Source: Acanthaster planci
Lineage: Eukaryota; Echinodermata; Asteroidea; Valvatida; Acanthasteridae
DNA: 64,000 bases
Assembly (NCBI RefSeq): GCF_001949145.1
Contig: NW_019091397.1
Location: 461,288-525,287, forward strand
Reading direction: 5' to 3'
The notes beneath the pieces are model-generated. The model was not told the DNA's origin, made no database searches, and saw only the letters and a program-made list of their open reading frames with translations. Positions 31,523 to 41,579 of the stretch are shown here, in pieces. Position 1 is the stretch's first letter, and every line of letters starts with the position of its first letter. The position numbers and the translations under genes are program-made.

Positions 31523-32925
31523 TCATCTGCATGGAATTGCCTGACATCTCTTGTCGTATACATCCTGCTCATCATCACTCAAAACATTCTTGAGGATGTC
31601 TGGAAGTTGTTTCATATATGACAAGGTGCAAGTGGTTCCCTTTGTCTCAGGGTCAAGAGCTGACATGAGTCTTAGACATCTATTTTCCAGAGGAATTTTG
31701 CTGAGGAGAACGGCTGCACAGTCAACGTATGCCATGAGCACAGTCATTTTGAAGATTCTTCCTGCCTCTTCTGTCAGAGTTTTCAAGATAACTTCTGTGT
31801 TACTACTGATAAAAATCATCTTCAGGGGGAGATGGTTCTTGCCTGATCAACTTTTATCTTGGTTATTGGTGTGCAAGTGATGGCTTCAGGTTTCATGAAA
31901 CAAGACAGGAACTCTCTCACTAGTTGCTTTTGTTTTTCATGTTACTTGTGCACAAGTGGCGCTTTGGTTTGAAACATAACAGTGTAGCATTTCAGCAGAG
32001 GCAGAACAGAGTTGTACACATTCATGATGAGCTGTGTGTTTTGGGACCGGTAGAACAGCTTCTCAATGATTCGTGCCTTTCTCCTCTTGCCGTCATGTGT
32101 CATTTTTTTACATTGTAGAATGGCATGAATCTCTTCTATGCGCTTCTTTGCTGCGGCACTGACAGAACGTTGCTTGTAGATGTTTACGAAGAAATCCAAA
32201 TACAGCTTGTCTTGTTTCATTAGAAACCCATAGTACATGACAAGCAAGGGACCCATCGTGCGTTTGCCATCAACAGTGATGTTGTACATGGTCAGCCAGT
32301 GATGAGAGGCATACTCTTGAGGCATGGTGTATTTCACACCAAGCATCATGTATAGTTCTTCCAGATGCTTCCTCAGGTCAGCTGAATACTGCAGATCATT
32401 ATGGATGTCACAGAAGAGATGTTCCACTTCACTGTTGCAGTAAGAACAGAACTTTTTTGCAGCATTGTGAGTGTGGTGACATGAATCACCATCCACATGA
32501 AGCAGATGCGGGGCCTTCTCTCTAAGTCGAACCTCTACACCAGTCTTGCTGCCCCTCATGAATCCATCAAAACAGAGATCAGATTCTTCCATGGGATCCC
32601 TTTTTTTTTTGGGAACAGATCATCAACTGCATGACAGATGGTCTCACTGTTGACCTTCACGAGAGAAACAGATGCCAGGTGCTTCACAAAAAATTACTGC
32701 TGTGATGGAGAGTAGTAGCTCACAAGGATACTCAGAACACCATGAAAGGTTTTGCTGGTCGCTTCATCAATGTTCAATGAAAAGTAAGCAGTCTGGAGAT
32801 CCAAAATGATTTCTTCTTCCATAGTTTTGGCAACTGCATATTCCATCCAATATGCAGCGGTGGTTCTGCCAATCTCCACATTATCCAGCGCTTTCTTGTC
32901 TCAGCTTAATTCTTTTGCAAAGTGG
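31523..32925 (-). pseudogene. hAT-superfamily transposase-like gene, decayed
   Basis: Fragments on the minus strand lie in the order of a hAT-type transposase-derived protein. 32879-32694 has FSLNIDEATSKTFHGVLSIL then VSYY, the region with the first catalytic Asp. 32592-31942 has LCFDGFMRGSKTGVEVRLRE, PHLLHVDGDSCHHTHNAAKK, LRKHLEELYMMLGVKYT and HHWLTMY. 31819-31523 has FKMTVLMAYVDCAAVLLSKI. The GDSCHHxHNAAK..FC and R/H-W-L-S/T-xY blocks match multi-copy hAT-like proteins of marine invertebrates. Stops and frameshifts separate all three pieces and the BED zinc finger and dimerisation C-terminus are not seen. It lies between two identical direct repeats. Confidence 0.65.
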
Positions 32926-32950
32926 CAAAGCTTGGGGGCCATGGTGAAGG

Positions 32951-33209
32951 GTATTTAGGTTGTTTTCTGCCATAAATGCAACAACAGTCGCAGATGTGGC
33001 TGCAACCCGATCACTTAGCGGTGTGTATGGTTGTGGTATCTTCTCAATAGATACTGAGGTCGCAGAAACAGTTTTGAAAGAGGGATGCAGGCCATACGGT
33101 GTTTTTGATGAGGTACTATCTACTTCTGCAAAGATGCATGAAGAAAACCAAAAAGGGCTGTATAACTATAAAAGTGATGGGTGTTACATATTTCATAAAA
33201 AAAACAAAC
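32951..33209 (+). repeat. 259-bp direct repeat, copy 2
   Basis: Matches 30797-31055 base for base by eye, including an 8-A run. The two copies flank about 1.9 kb of hAT-like sequence. Confidence 0.9.
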
Positions 33210-33579
33210 TGTATGGCAGGCCTAGACTTCATAAAATTATAAGCCAACCATGAACGTACTTGTACATCAGTATTGCAAACCTGCATAAAGTAACCTGCAC
33301 ATATAGTTATGATAGCACTGCACGTAGAACACATCAACAAATAACTTGTAATTAAAATATATATTCATCATTGCTAAACTCGGAAATCACAATTTTGACT
33401 TTAAAAAATCAATCTAAAAAATTAGGCCTGCTAAAGATTTATCAATTATAATTTTAATTTTAAAAAATCCATAAGCCTAAGACTATCTTACCTTGTGAGG
33501 GCGCTCTTCTGTAGCTACCAGTTTTTTATTGACAAACGCCTGCTCGGTACTTAATAAACTTGACAAAATTGAATTGAAG
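33210..33579. other. A+T-rich non-coding stretch
   Basis: No gene or repeat seen other than short TTTAAAAAATC duplications near 33400 and 33455. Confidence 0.5.
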
Positions 33580-34905
33580 CTCCAGAGTGAGCTAGCCGAT
33601 GTAGTGATCATCACAGAATCGTGGATCACATCGAACACCTCCCCTGACCAGTATGCCATCAATGGTTACAACATCTTTTAACAGGTGCAGAGTCGGCAGG
33701 ACCGGCGGTGGAGTGTTAATCTATGTTAAAGACCACATACGCGCTACCGTCATTGAAGATATTGCCGTCCCACCTGAAATTGAGGGTCAATGGATAATGT
33801 TGAATCGCCCATCATTCCCCGCATGTTTACTCTCTATAGTGATGTTTGCAGCCTATAGTCCTCCGGACTGACCTTATAAAGACCTACTTCGCCAACACAT
33901 TATTAGTACCATAGACTCTCTTTGGACAAGTAAGCCTTGTGCTGGTGTGGTTCTGCTGGGCGACTTTAATCATTCCGTCCATTGTGAAGTGGATTGTTAA
34001 TTTTTTAACGCAACGTCAACAAAGGGCTAAGTACAAGCAAACCCTTTCTAAGTGGCAAATACCAACTGGTGGCATTCCCCAAGGTACAAAACTTGGGCCG
34101 CTAATTTTTTTAGCCTACATTACTAATGTGGCAAATGATGCCCAAAGTATGTGCTGGAAGAATGTGGATGACTTGAACCTCGGTGAGAATAGACTCATCA
34201 CTGAAGCTAGTAAGATACACAATGATCTCAACAATTTGAGTAAATGGGTCGATGAGAATGGGCTTTCCCTTAACCTGTCCAAATGTCACTTCATGCAGAT
34301 TTACTTCGGTAGACAGAAACTTCCTAACACACAATTTTGTATAGCTGGCGTTCCTCTCGATCAGGTTCAGAGTGTGAAGCTACTGGGTGTTACATTGCAG
34401 CATAACCTGAAATGGGATAGTCACCTAACTGACATCGCTGGCAAAGTTAACAAAAAGCTGTTCATGTTGAGGAAATTAAAAAACTGCGGCTTAACTCATG
34501 CTGAGCTTGTTATTGTATACAAAGGATATATTAGACCTGTTTTAGAATACGCAGCTCCCTTGTGGCACCCTGGAATTACATGTACTCAAGCTGGTAACCT
34601 AGAATCAATCCAGAAAAGGGTGCGTTGCATCATCCTTGGCCGACTGTGCATTTGTTAGGACCAGGCCTTAAATACCCTTGGACTTGAAACGCTCAATATC
34701 AGAAGAATTGATCTGTGTACCAATTTCGCTCTGAGTGCTTTTCATTCTGATAGATTTAGCACATGGTTCAATAAATCTCAAAGTAACCACATGATGCATC
34801 TCAGATCAAGTAGACTACTTCAAGAATTCCACTGCAAAACTAAGCGCCTCAGCAACAGTCCACTCCCTTACTTCACGAAACTCATAAATTCATCTTTTTA
34901 ACACC
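33580..34905 (+). pseudogene. CR1/jockey-like LINE: endonuclease fragment and reverse transcriptase 3' half
   Basis: An apurinic-type endonuclease piece lies at 33580-33930: ADVVIITESWIT, INGYNIF and TGGGVLIYVKD in alternating frames. After an internal deletion (about 33965) the RT continues at 33975-34658: WQIPTGGIPQGTKLGPLIFL, the catalytic block as NVDDLNLGE (Tyr changed to Asn), WVDENGLSLNLSKCHFM, VKLLGVTLQHNLKWDSHL and YIRPVLEYAAPLWHPG. A stop at 34658 is followed by in-frame remains (LNTLGLETLNIRRIDL) to about 34905. The element is 5'-truncated/internally deleted and dead. CR1 versus another jockey-group clade is not decided. Confidence 0.85.
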
Positions 34906-35130
34906 AGTAATCTGTCTCCTATGTTTTGTCTAGAAATTCTGTTATTTTTCAATAAACATGTAATTTTGCTATGTAAATCACACTATACAACCACCGGTTT
35001 GTGTTTTTTATACATATATATTCTTCGTTTTGAAAGTCCTTAACAATTTTATGTAAATTAAAATTCATACTTATCTGTGTATATTGTTCATTTTACTTTA
35101 TCTGTGTAGTTCTGTTGTAAAACTGCAGTG
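34906..35130. other. LINE 3' tail / flank of the Polinton-like element
   Basis: A+T-rich with an AATAAA at about 34952. No gene. Confidence 0.5.
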
Positions 35131-35508
35131 GTAGGGATAGGAGAGTTCTGCGTCACCTCCCTTTTCAACCCCGTTTCTCCCTTTCCCACTTCACTTACCT
35201 TGACCTTTCGACCCCGGCGCACTTTTTTTGTAAACAACTCATGACATGCGCTGGCCTGCACAGACCTCGCATAAACAACCTAGACCTTTAACCCCATGAC
35301 TCTCAAACAAAAAAAGGGATTTCCCTCGCTTTCCCAGTCACTACAAGTCTCGACTTGCCCGGCCTGAACTCGTGACTTCTACTTAAAGCGCGGCTCTGTT
35401 CTAAGCCAAATGCGCTATGTTTACAACCACCTTAAATAAACGGACTATATATAAAAATAACAATATATATAAAAAACACGTCAAGTCAATAGAAAAAAAC
35501 GAGAAAAA
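35131..35508 (+). repeat. Left terminal inverted repeat
   Basis: Starts GTAGGGATAGGAGAGTTCTG and ends AGAAAAAAACGAGAAA. It pairs with the reverse complement of 48642-48982, but carries about 37 extra bp near 35375-35415 that the right copy lacks. Confidence 0.92.
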
Positions 35509-35518
35509 TTTTCAAAAC

Positions 35519-35530
35519 CTATATATAGAG
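35519..35530 (+). promoter_or_regulatory. TATA-rich element before the polymerase ORF
   Basis: CTATATATAGAG ends two bases before ATG 35533. The same kind of motif precedes many ORFs of this element. Confidence 0.5.
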
Positions 35531-35532
35531 AC

Positions 35533-37936
35533 ATGAACAACCCACAATGCAGGCCTCCACTATCGACCTTTAATCAATTTAAGAAGGCGTTTTTAGAAGA
35601 TTTTGTCAAGCGATACGACATCCCATTACCGGCACCCAAGCGTAAATTTCACACCAAACCTGAGCTCGTTGAAGCCATACGGGCAGACAAGAAACAATTT
35701 AGGTACCTCCCGCATCAGTCATATCGCCAGCTGTTGAAAACAGTTCAAGAACACAATAATCCTTTTGCACACAGAGACAGGTATGTTAAACAAGACTTTA
35801 TTGAAGCAATTAAAGCTTACACTCAGCCCAAGGAAATTCCAGAAGTCGACATTGGAAACATGAGGGGCTTTCAGGGTAATTACAGAAATTGGGAATTGAT
35901 ACCCAGTTTCTTTGAATAAGACCTCGTGCACTTTTTTGATTTTTACAAAACTTTCATCGAGAAGAAAGCGTTGGAGGAGTTAAAGGAAGTGGGTTCTTAC
36001 AAACTGCAAATGGCCCTAAAAGTGCAGTTTAGATTGGAAAAACCCGACTAAACAGACTTTGGTGTATTTACCTTTCCGAGCGAAAATAAATTAGTTGCAA
36101 ATATAGCCGACATGAAAAAGGCACTCGCAGAACAGAGGCAAAAACAGATAGAGGACTTGGAGGCTCATACACAATGAGGGTCGGGATGGATATTTGACGC
36201 TTTTTACACCAACGTGGTTAAATACAACCCGGTGGGTGCGACTTACATTCCACTACCTGCGCAATTGGGGCACAAAAAAGCAATCATAAACGTCCAAAAC
36301 AACGACCAGCAGTGTATCAGATGGGCACTGACAGCAGCTTTAAAATTATATTCAGACTACGTCAAAAGTCAAATTGAAGTTAATCCAAAATATTATATAA
36401 ACGAAAAGGGCACCTCGACTTACACAGAAGCAGATGGTCTAAATTTTACAAACATAAGCTTTCCAACACCAATTTCACAAATTCCACGCATCGAATCACA
36501 AAAACAACTTAGCAATCAATGTGTTTGGTTACGACAAAAAAGACGGTCTTTACATTCTTTACAAAAGTAAGCGTCCAGAAGAACCGATCAATTTACTTTA
36601 CTTTACCCAAGGTGAAAAAAGCCACTATTGCTGGATTAAAAACTTTTCTCGGTTGACAGGTGATATCGATCAACACAACGGCCAAAAACACTGGTGCTTT
36701 AACTGCATGTCGCATTTTCAAACAGAAAAAAAGTTAACCGGACACAAAGAAGATTGCCAAGATGTGGCCCCCTGTAAAGTCGAATTACCCGCTGAAGGCA
36801 AAAACAATTTGAAAACTATAAGAAAAAACAAAATGCACCTCTTGTCATTTACACTGATTTTGAGTCTGTTTTAGAAAAATTACCACAAAAAGAATTAAAC
36901 ACAAATCCAAAAGCCTTGTGGCTATTCTTATGCGGTTGTCAGATGCGAAGGTGAATGCACTAGCCAAAAGACTTACAGAGGCCAAGACGCGGCTAACGAT
37001 TTTGTTAGGTCTCTTTCTGAGGAAGTAGAAAAGATAAACAAGGTGTTTAGAAACAAAGAGCCATTAAAATGGACACGTGAGTTACAAAAGATCTATGAAA
37101 ACTGTAACCACTGCTGGATCTGTGAAAAGCTTATCAGGAAGGCAAAAGAATTTCAATGTCAGTGTCCAATTCCAAAGGAACCAAAGACAAAAGACGAGAA
37201 AGCTGCCTTTAGTTTAGCCAACGAGAAAAGCAACTATAGAGACTTGAAATGCATGACGTGCGAAAAGCCAATTAATAAATTTTGCATGGTCAGAGATCAC
37301 TGTCACGTAACGGGTAAATATCGAGGCCTCGTGCATGCCAGTTGTAATCTCATGTTAAACGTTGTCCCGAACCAAACACCCACTCCGGTGATTTTACATA
37401 ATCTTGAGAAATACAATGCTCATCTGATTATGCAAGGTGCTCACGAGTTTAACGGGAAAGAAATCAAATTAATCGCTTAAAATACTGAGAACTACATTTC
37501 GTTTTCATTTGGTCAACTCAGGTTCCTAAACTCCTTTCATTTTATGGCTGCGTCACTCGATCGACTGGTTAAGAATTGTTTACCTGTTGATTTTAACTTA
37601 CTTCGGGAAAGATTTCCAGAAAACACAGATTTATTGTTGGAAAAGGGAATTTACCCTTACAAATATATAGACTCGTTTAATAAATTTGAAGAATCGCAAC
37701 TGCTTCCCCAATCAGGTTTTTACAGTTCTCTAAAGCAGTCCAGGGTAACCGAGCAAGAACACCTCAGGGCACAAAAAGTGTGGCACACATTTAACTGCAA
37801 AAATTTAGGCGACTACCATGACATAAACGTGGAAACGGCCGTGTTACTACTAGCGGGTGTATTTGAGAACTTCCGCAAAGTCTGTAAACAGCACTATGAC
37901 CTTGACCCGGCTAACTATTATACGTCAACGGGCTTA
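35533..37936 (+). pseudogene. polB: DNA polymerase B (Polinton type), N-terminal half, with endonuclease VII-like insert
   Basis: Would replicate the element by protein-primed synthesis. ATG 35533 opens a frame with DFVKRYDIPLPAPKRKFHTK, followed by same-frame stops at 35917, 36048 and 36174. GSGWIFDAFYTNVVKYNPVG (36178) and QQCIRWALTAAL match the N-terminal region of animal Polinton-like polymerases. After a frameshift near 36510 come FGYDKKDGLYILY and SHYCWIKNFSRLTG, then a Cys/His block HWCFNCMSHFQTEKKLTGHK. The Exo I motif IYTDFES is at 36855, again after a frame change. A segment (37043-37480) carries CWICEKL and VRDHCHVTGKYRGLVHASCN, an endonuclease VII/HNH-type fold. 37490-37936 has FHFMAASLDRLVKNCLP, KGIYPYKYIDSF, AQKVWHTFNCKNLGDYHD and the start of the palm/finger region. 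The sequence then switches to another gene; the YxDTDS palm is absent. Confidence 0.85.
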
Positions 37937-39149
37937 CTTCTTGGACAATACAGGAGGAAAATCTTGTTTTTAAACCCGAGTCGCAGGCTAAAAGTACCTC
38001 GCGTGATCAAAGGCGAAAGACGCGAAGTAACCATCACCCATAATTTGAGTACAATAGCTGCGGGTCACACGTTAAATGTGAAAACTGGCTTTTAAACTCG
38101 ATCTAGACAGAGCCTCAGACGATAACCATACCGTGTATAACAACGTAGCGCGAAACCTGGTTTCAGAAATCAACTTAAGCTTACAAGGCAATAAAATTGT
38201 AAGTTACCAAGACGCGAGTGTGTTTCATAATTTTAAGGACAATTGAATGCCTGTCGCAAACTAAAAATATGGCCTACTTTGGTTTAGAAAGAGAAAACGT
38301 CGCAAAGTTGCGTCTGGGTGTGGGCGATAAAAACGAAGCTGCAAACAACGGTAAAGATAAAGCAATTGCCGACGCTTTTAAAAACAGATACGCGATTCCA
38401 TTAGACTTGCCGATGTTGATGGATCACAGCCTTTCTATCCATCAGGTTTTAAAGAGCCTTTGACGTATCAGTTGACTTTTAACGGGCACGACAAAGTAGT
38501 TAATTCCTCAGACACAGCCGTAGAATATTTAATTTCGGATTTGACTTTGGAATATGAGGTCGTCACTAATCGAGATCTGGCACAAGCTTTGAGGAGCAAA
38601 CATAAGGGGCTTGTTTATTACCTACATGTATTTGACCGGATACACTCGTGGAAGAAGCAAGCGGTCAATAAGTCAGACACATTATGGAACATCAACATCG
38701 ACCAAACGATCAAGAGTCTAAAAGGCATTTTGATTTTGTTTAAAGATCCAAACGTAAAGAACCCGCAGAGATTTTATAACCCGCACATCATGAAAACGGT
38801 CGTCACGGTCGAAGGCAAACCAAATCAACTTTATTCGCAGGGAATTTTTGAATATCAACACTGGAACGAAATTAGTAAGTACTTTGATGATTCGGACACC
38901 GATTTAAATTTAATGCGGGTTGATATGGCTGAATATTTGAAAGATAAATATGGTTTGTGGTTAGATTTTAGGAGCTCTGACAATAAGTCTGCTCACGGAT
39001 CGGGTTGGCCACTGGGAGGTGGTGGAGATATATTGATACAAATGGAACGACAGAGAGAGACCGTGGGTGCGTTAATGATGCTCATCTTTCTTGTTATGGA
39101 CACTCAGTTAACGGTGGAAGATGGAAATTTTAAAAGTCTAGTGTATTAA
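37937..39149 (+). pseudogene. Capsid-like protein (F54H12.2-type), decayed
   Basis: I recognise this as the multi-copy 'F54H12.2-like' family that accompanies Polinton-like elements of invertebrates; a role as major capsid (jelly-roll) protein is inferred from genomic context, not shown. The start is lost in the fusion with the polymerase. Pieces: HNLSTIAAGHTLNVKTGF (38040), HTVYNNVARNLVSEINL (38130, other frame), a frame change and stop near 38245, then AYFGLERENVAKL and a long open frame from 38460. That frame has TAVEYLISDLTLEYEVV, KSDTLWNINIDQTIKSLKGI (38670), RFYNPHIMKTVVTVEGKPNQ (38770), QHWNEISKYF, ADMAEYL-like VDMAEYLKDKYGLWLDFRSS, SAHGSGWPL and VMDTQLTVEDG to the stop at 39147. Ends 17 bp before the ATPase. 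Confidence 0.65.
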
Positions 39150-39165
39150 ATCGAGTTTAAATTAA

Positions 39166-39680
39166 ATGAGTGAGATGTTTAAAGATCTGCACTGCGCTTT
39201 AATTATTGGTAAAATGGGTAGCGGAAAAACTCAGTGGGTTTTAGATCTTCTAGAGACCGAGTATAGGTTCACATTTGAAGCAATCGTGATTATTTGTCTC
39301 ACATTATTTAAAAATAAAACGTATTTGGAACGTTTATGGTTATACACAGATTTATCTTTGTGATTTAAATTGAGAAAATTTAGAATTAGACAAAGCGATC
39401 AATTTGTATCAGAAATTATTCGACAGTATAAATACGCTTTTTATCATTGATGATTGCACATTAGATCAGATTATTAAGTATCGCAAAAAATCTAAAGGAA
39501 GCAATACGTGCACGTTATCTACAATGGCATTCAGTGGACGCCATTACAATCATTTGTGCTGGCTACTCAGAGAAGACCGCCTGGACAGCTATCTTTCATT
39601 GCAAGGAACGAAATTCGTTTGACCAATGTCTCGATGAAAACTATGTGATTCCAGACGAGAAACGAGAGGAAATTAAGTAA
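39166..39680 (+). pseudogene. Packaging-type P-loop ATPase, decayed
   Basis: Likely FtsK/HerA-type genome-packaging ATPase of the Polinton-like element. It starts MSEMFKDLHCALIIGKMGSG then KTQWVLDLLE: Walker A GKMGSGKT at residues 15-22. The frame stops at 39361. Walker B (LFIIDDCTLD) is in another frame at 39440, followed by an RHYNHLCWLL segment (39540). A third frame appears to carry the C-terminus to about 39680 (IPDEKREEIK). Total length would be about 170 codons, short for the family, so part may be deleted. It lies between capsid-like and Cys/His-repeat genes. Confidence 0.7.
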
Positions 39681-39735
39681 CATCTGCGTGACGTAAGAAA
39701 AAATTAAAAATAAAATTAACAGTAAAAAATAAAAG

Positions 39736-40444
39736 ATGTCGGAAAACAAGAAAAATTGCCCCAAGTGCCAACGAGAGAAAAATACGTCTAATTTCAAATT
39801 GCGAAAAAATGGAAAGATAAATATTACGTGTGACGACTGTATCAAAGGGTAAAGATGTATCAGGAAATGAATAGATGTCTACACGGGAGACAAAAAAAAA
39901 AACGTGTGACGACTGTATCAAAGGGTAAAGATGTATCAGGAAATGAATAGATGTCTACACGGGAGACAAAAAAATGTGTGAAGAGTGTGGCGGGACTAAT
40001 ATTTGTAAACATGGTAAACGTAAAAATATGTGTAAAGAGTGTGGCGGGAGTTATATTTGTATACATGGTAGAGCAAGAAATAAATGTAAAGAGTGCAGCG
40101 GCGTTGGAATATGCATTTGCAAGCATGAAAAATATAGATGTAAAATTTGTTCAGATCCTATAGAGGTAACGATTAAAAAGTGGATTCATAATTGTCGTCG
40201 TAAAGACAAAAAATATAATCGCTTTGATGTAGATCATTTTATTGACACGGATTTCTGCCTCGGTCTAATCAAAGATTACCCATTTTGCCCATATGAACAT
40301 TGTCAGGTTAAAATGCAATTTTTAGAACGTAAAGATGATTTAGGTACTATCGAACAAATAAATAATTCTATTGGGCACATTAAATTTAATTGCATAATTT
40401 GCTGCTGGAGTTGTAATAATAAAAGGAAATCAAATAAAACTTGA
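39736..40444 (+). pseudogene. Zinc-ribbon / Cys-His repeat protein with HNH-like C-terminus
   Basis: ATG 39736 gives MSENKKNCPKCQREKNTSNF with a CxxC..CDDC zinc-ribbon. A 76-bp tandem duplication (39826-39973) plus a TAA at 39850 breaks the frame. From about 39945 there are four repeats of the form C-x-HG-R/K-x3-4-C-K/E-E-C-G/S-G (RCLHGRQKNVCEECGG, ICKHGKRKNMCKECGG, ICIHGRARNKCKECSG, then a shorter ICKHEKYRCKIC). The C-terminal 85 residues include FDVDHFIDTDFCLGLIKDYP, CPYEHCQVKMQF and FNCIICCWSCNNKRKSNK. This DVDHFI...CWSCNNKR pattern looks like an HNH/His-Me endonuclease. Similar Cys-His repeats occur in giant viruses and algae. A nucleic-acid-binding or homing-type role is inference. Confidence 0.65.
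39826..39973 (+). repeat. 76-bp tandem duplication
   Basis: 39826-39901 and 39902-39973 are the same sequence apart from the length of a final A run. 76 is not a multiple of three, so it shifts the frame of the zinc protein gene. Confidence 0.95.
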
Positions 40445-40684
40445 TTTGCTGATTAACTAGTTATTAACTAGCTATTAATTACTTATTAAATACTTACCCT
40501 CTGTTATAGTTGGGCTATATAAGCTCAACTATAACTTTTTTATTTTATTTAAAACAAAATGATAGCCCTGTTACAATTGGTTCAAATAGTTGTTCAACTA
40601 TCGCAGCTAAATTAACTTATTACACCTATGAATATCTACAGCTTAAGCAAACATTCAATAATTTTAAAATGCATATATATAAAT
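40445..40684 (+). promoter_or_regulatory. Intergenic stretch with TATA motif before the 40685 gene
   Basis: A+T-rich, including near-repeats TAACTAGTTATTAACTAGCT (40455). CATATATATAAA at 40672-40683 abuts ATG 40685. Confidence 0.5.
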
Positions 40685-41150
40685 ATGGAAGACATCAAAT
40701 CAATTCTCGCCGAGTCAAAAGTCGACGCGACCGCTGAATCCAAGACCAACGTCAAGGATCACCTTTGTTCAATCGTAGCCTCTGGGGAATCAAAAAAGTA
40801 CCTGGGTAAAGAATTTCCTGTAAAGGACATCGAGTCGCTAACTCCAAAAGAGCAAGAAAAGCTATTCAATTTATATGAGGCGCGCTTTAGCAGAGAGATC
40901 GTAGAAACTCTCGGTCACTCGATTCTAAGCTTGTACGCGCGTTTACTAGGCATCGCTACCCCGGTCGAATTTCTCGGGTTTAACATAGAATTGAAATCTG
41001 AAGAAGACCTAACAAAAGATTAAATGACGACCCTACTATTAGTCAAACCATGGGTCACCTACTTAGCGAAATTTGTTATAAGTATGGAGTCTATCTATCA
41101 CCCCTAGTTATGACCCTAATTACCACTAAACATCTAGAGTTTAACAAGAG
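40685..41150 (+). pseudogene. Conserved small protein of Polinton-like elements (alpha-helical), frame-shifted
   Basis: Starts MEDIKSILAESKVDATAESK and runs 112 codons to a stop at 41021; it is predicted mostly helical with LTPKEQEKLFNLYEARFSRE. After a shift the same protein appears to continue at 41040-41150 as GHLLSEICYKYGVYLSPLVM. I associate the architecture (an 'E..Y..YE..' helix followed by a 'YG.YL.PL' tail) with a gene found beside the capsid genes of cnidarian Polinton-like elements; function unknown, possibly virion. Confidence 0.5.
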
Positions 41151-41170
41151 TTCTCTTATTATAGAAGGAG

Positions 41171-41320
41171 ATGTCAACAAAAGAAGCGAACAAAGTGAGC
41201 TTGACACCAACGACGACGAAAAGTCCGGTGAAGACTCAAGTAAAGATGGTGACGAAAGTCAAAAATCCAAAAAGAGTAGAAGAAAGTAAAAAATCGGCTG
41301 AACATAAGAAGATGAAGTAA
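41171..41320 (+). CDS. Lys-rich basic small protein (49 aa)
   Basis: ATG 41171 to TAA 41320. The sequence is strongly basic: KEANKVSLTPTTTKSPVKTQ and KVKNPKRVEESKKSAEHKKM. The K-N-P-x-R-V-x-x-x-K-x-A-E motif recurs in small basic proteins of related elements, often followed by a membrane segment. It could condense DNA in the virion. An overlapping acidic frame (41050-41289) is considered mostly a shadow beyond 41150. Confidence 0.5.
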   Translation: MSTKEANKVSLTPTTTKSPVKTQVKMVTKVKNPKRVEESKKSAEHKKMK

Positions 41321-41417
41321 CAAGTAGCTAAAATGAAATTAGGTGAACCGAGTGAAGCAAGTACCCTGAGCTCAGAAAATAAAATTTACAAAAACGGTCA
41401 CAGAAAATAGAAATCTA

Positions 41418-41474
41418 ATGTTGGGCGGTTTAGCGATTGGTGCAGTCGCGGTATATTTAATTTTTAAAAATTAG
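41418..41474 (+). CDS. 18-residue hydrophobic peptide or membrane tail
   Basis: ATG 41418 to TAG 41474: MLGGLAIGAVAVYLIFKN, a single membrane helix. It may be the detached C-terminal anchor of the basic protein 100 bp upstream rather than an independent gene. Confidence 0.35.
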   Translation: MLGGLAIGAVAVYLIFKN

Positions 41475-41566
41475 TCAACGCCTATGAATGTGAAACTACC
41501 ACCACCTTTAAGAAGCGAGCATAGCGAGTGGCCCGAAATTTTATATATCGAATAAATCTAAAGACA

Positions 41567-41579
41567 CTATATAATAAAA
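41567..41579 (+). promoter_or_regulatory. TATA-rich element
   Basis: ACTATATAATAAAA directly abuts the ATG at 41580. Confidence 0.5.

Noticed and set aside
39673-40126. Minus-strand hydrophobic frames opposite the ATPase and zinc genes
   Set aside because: Shadow frames of A/T-rich plus-strand coding sequence.
41050-41289. Acidic 79-residue protein as a gene of its own
   Set aside because: Its first 35 codons continue the 40685 gene after a frameshift, and the rest overlaps the Lys-rich ORF whose motif is better supported.
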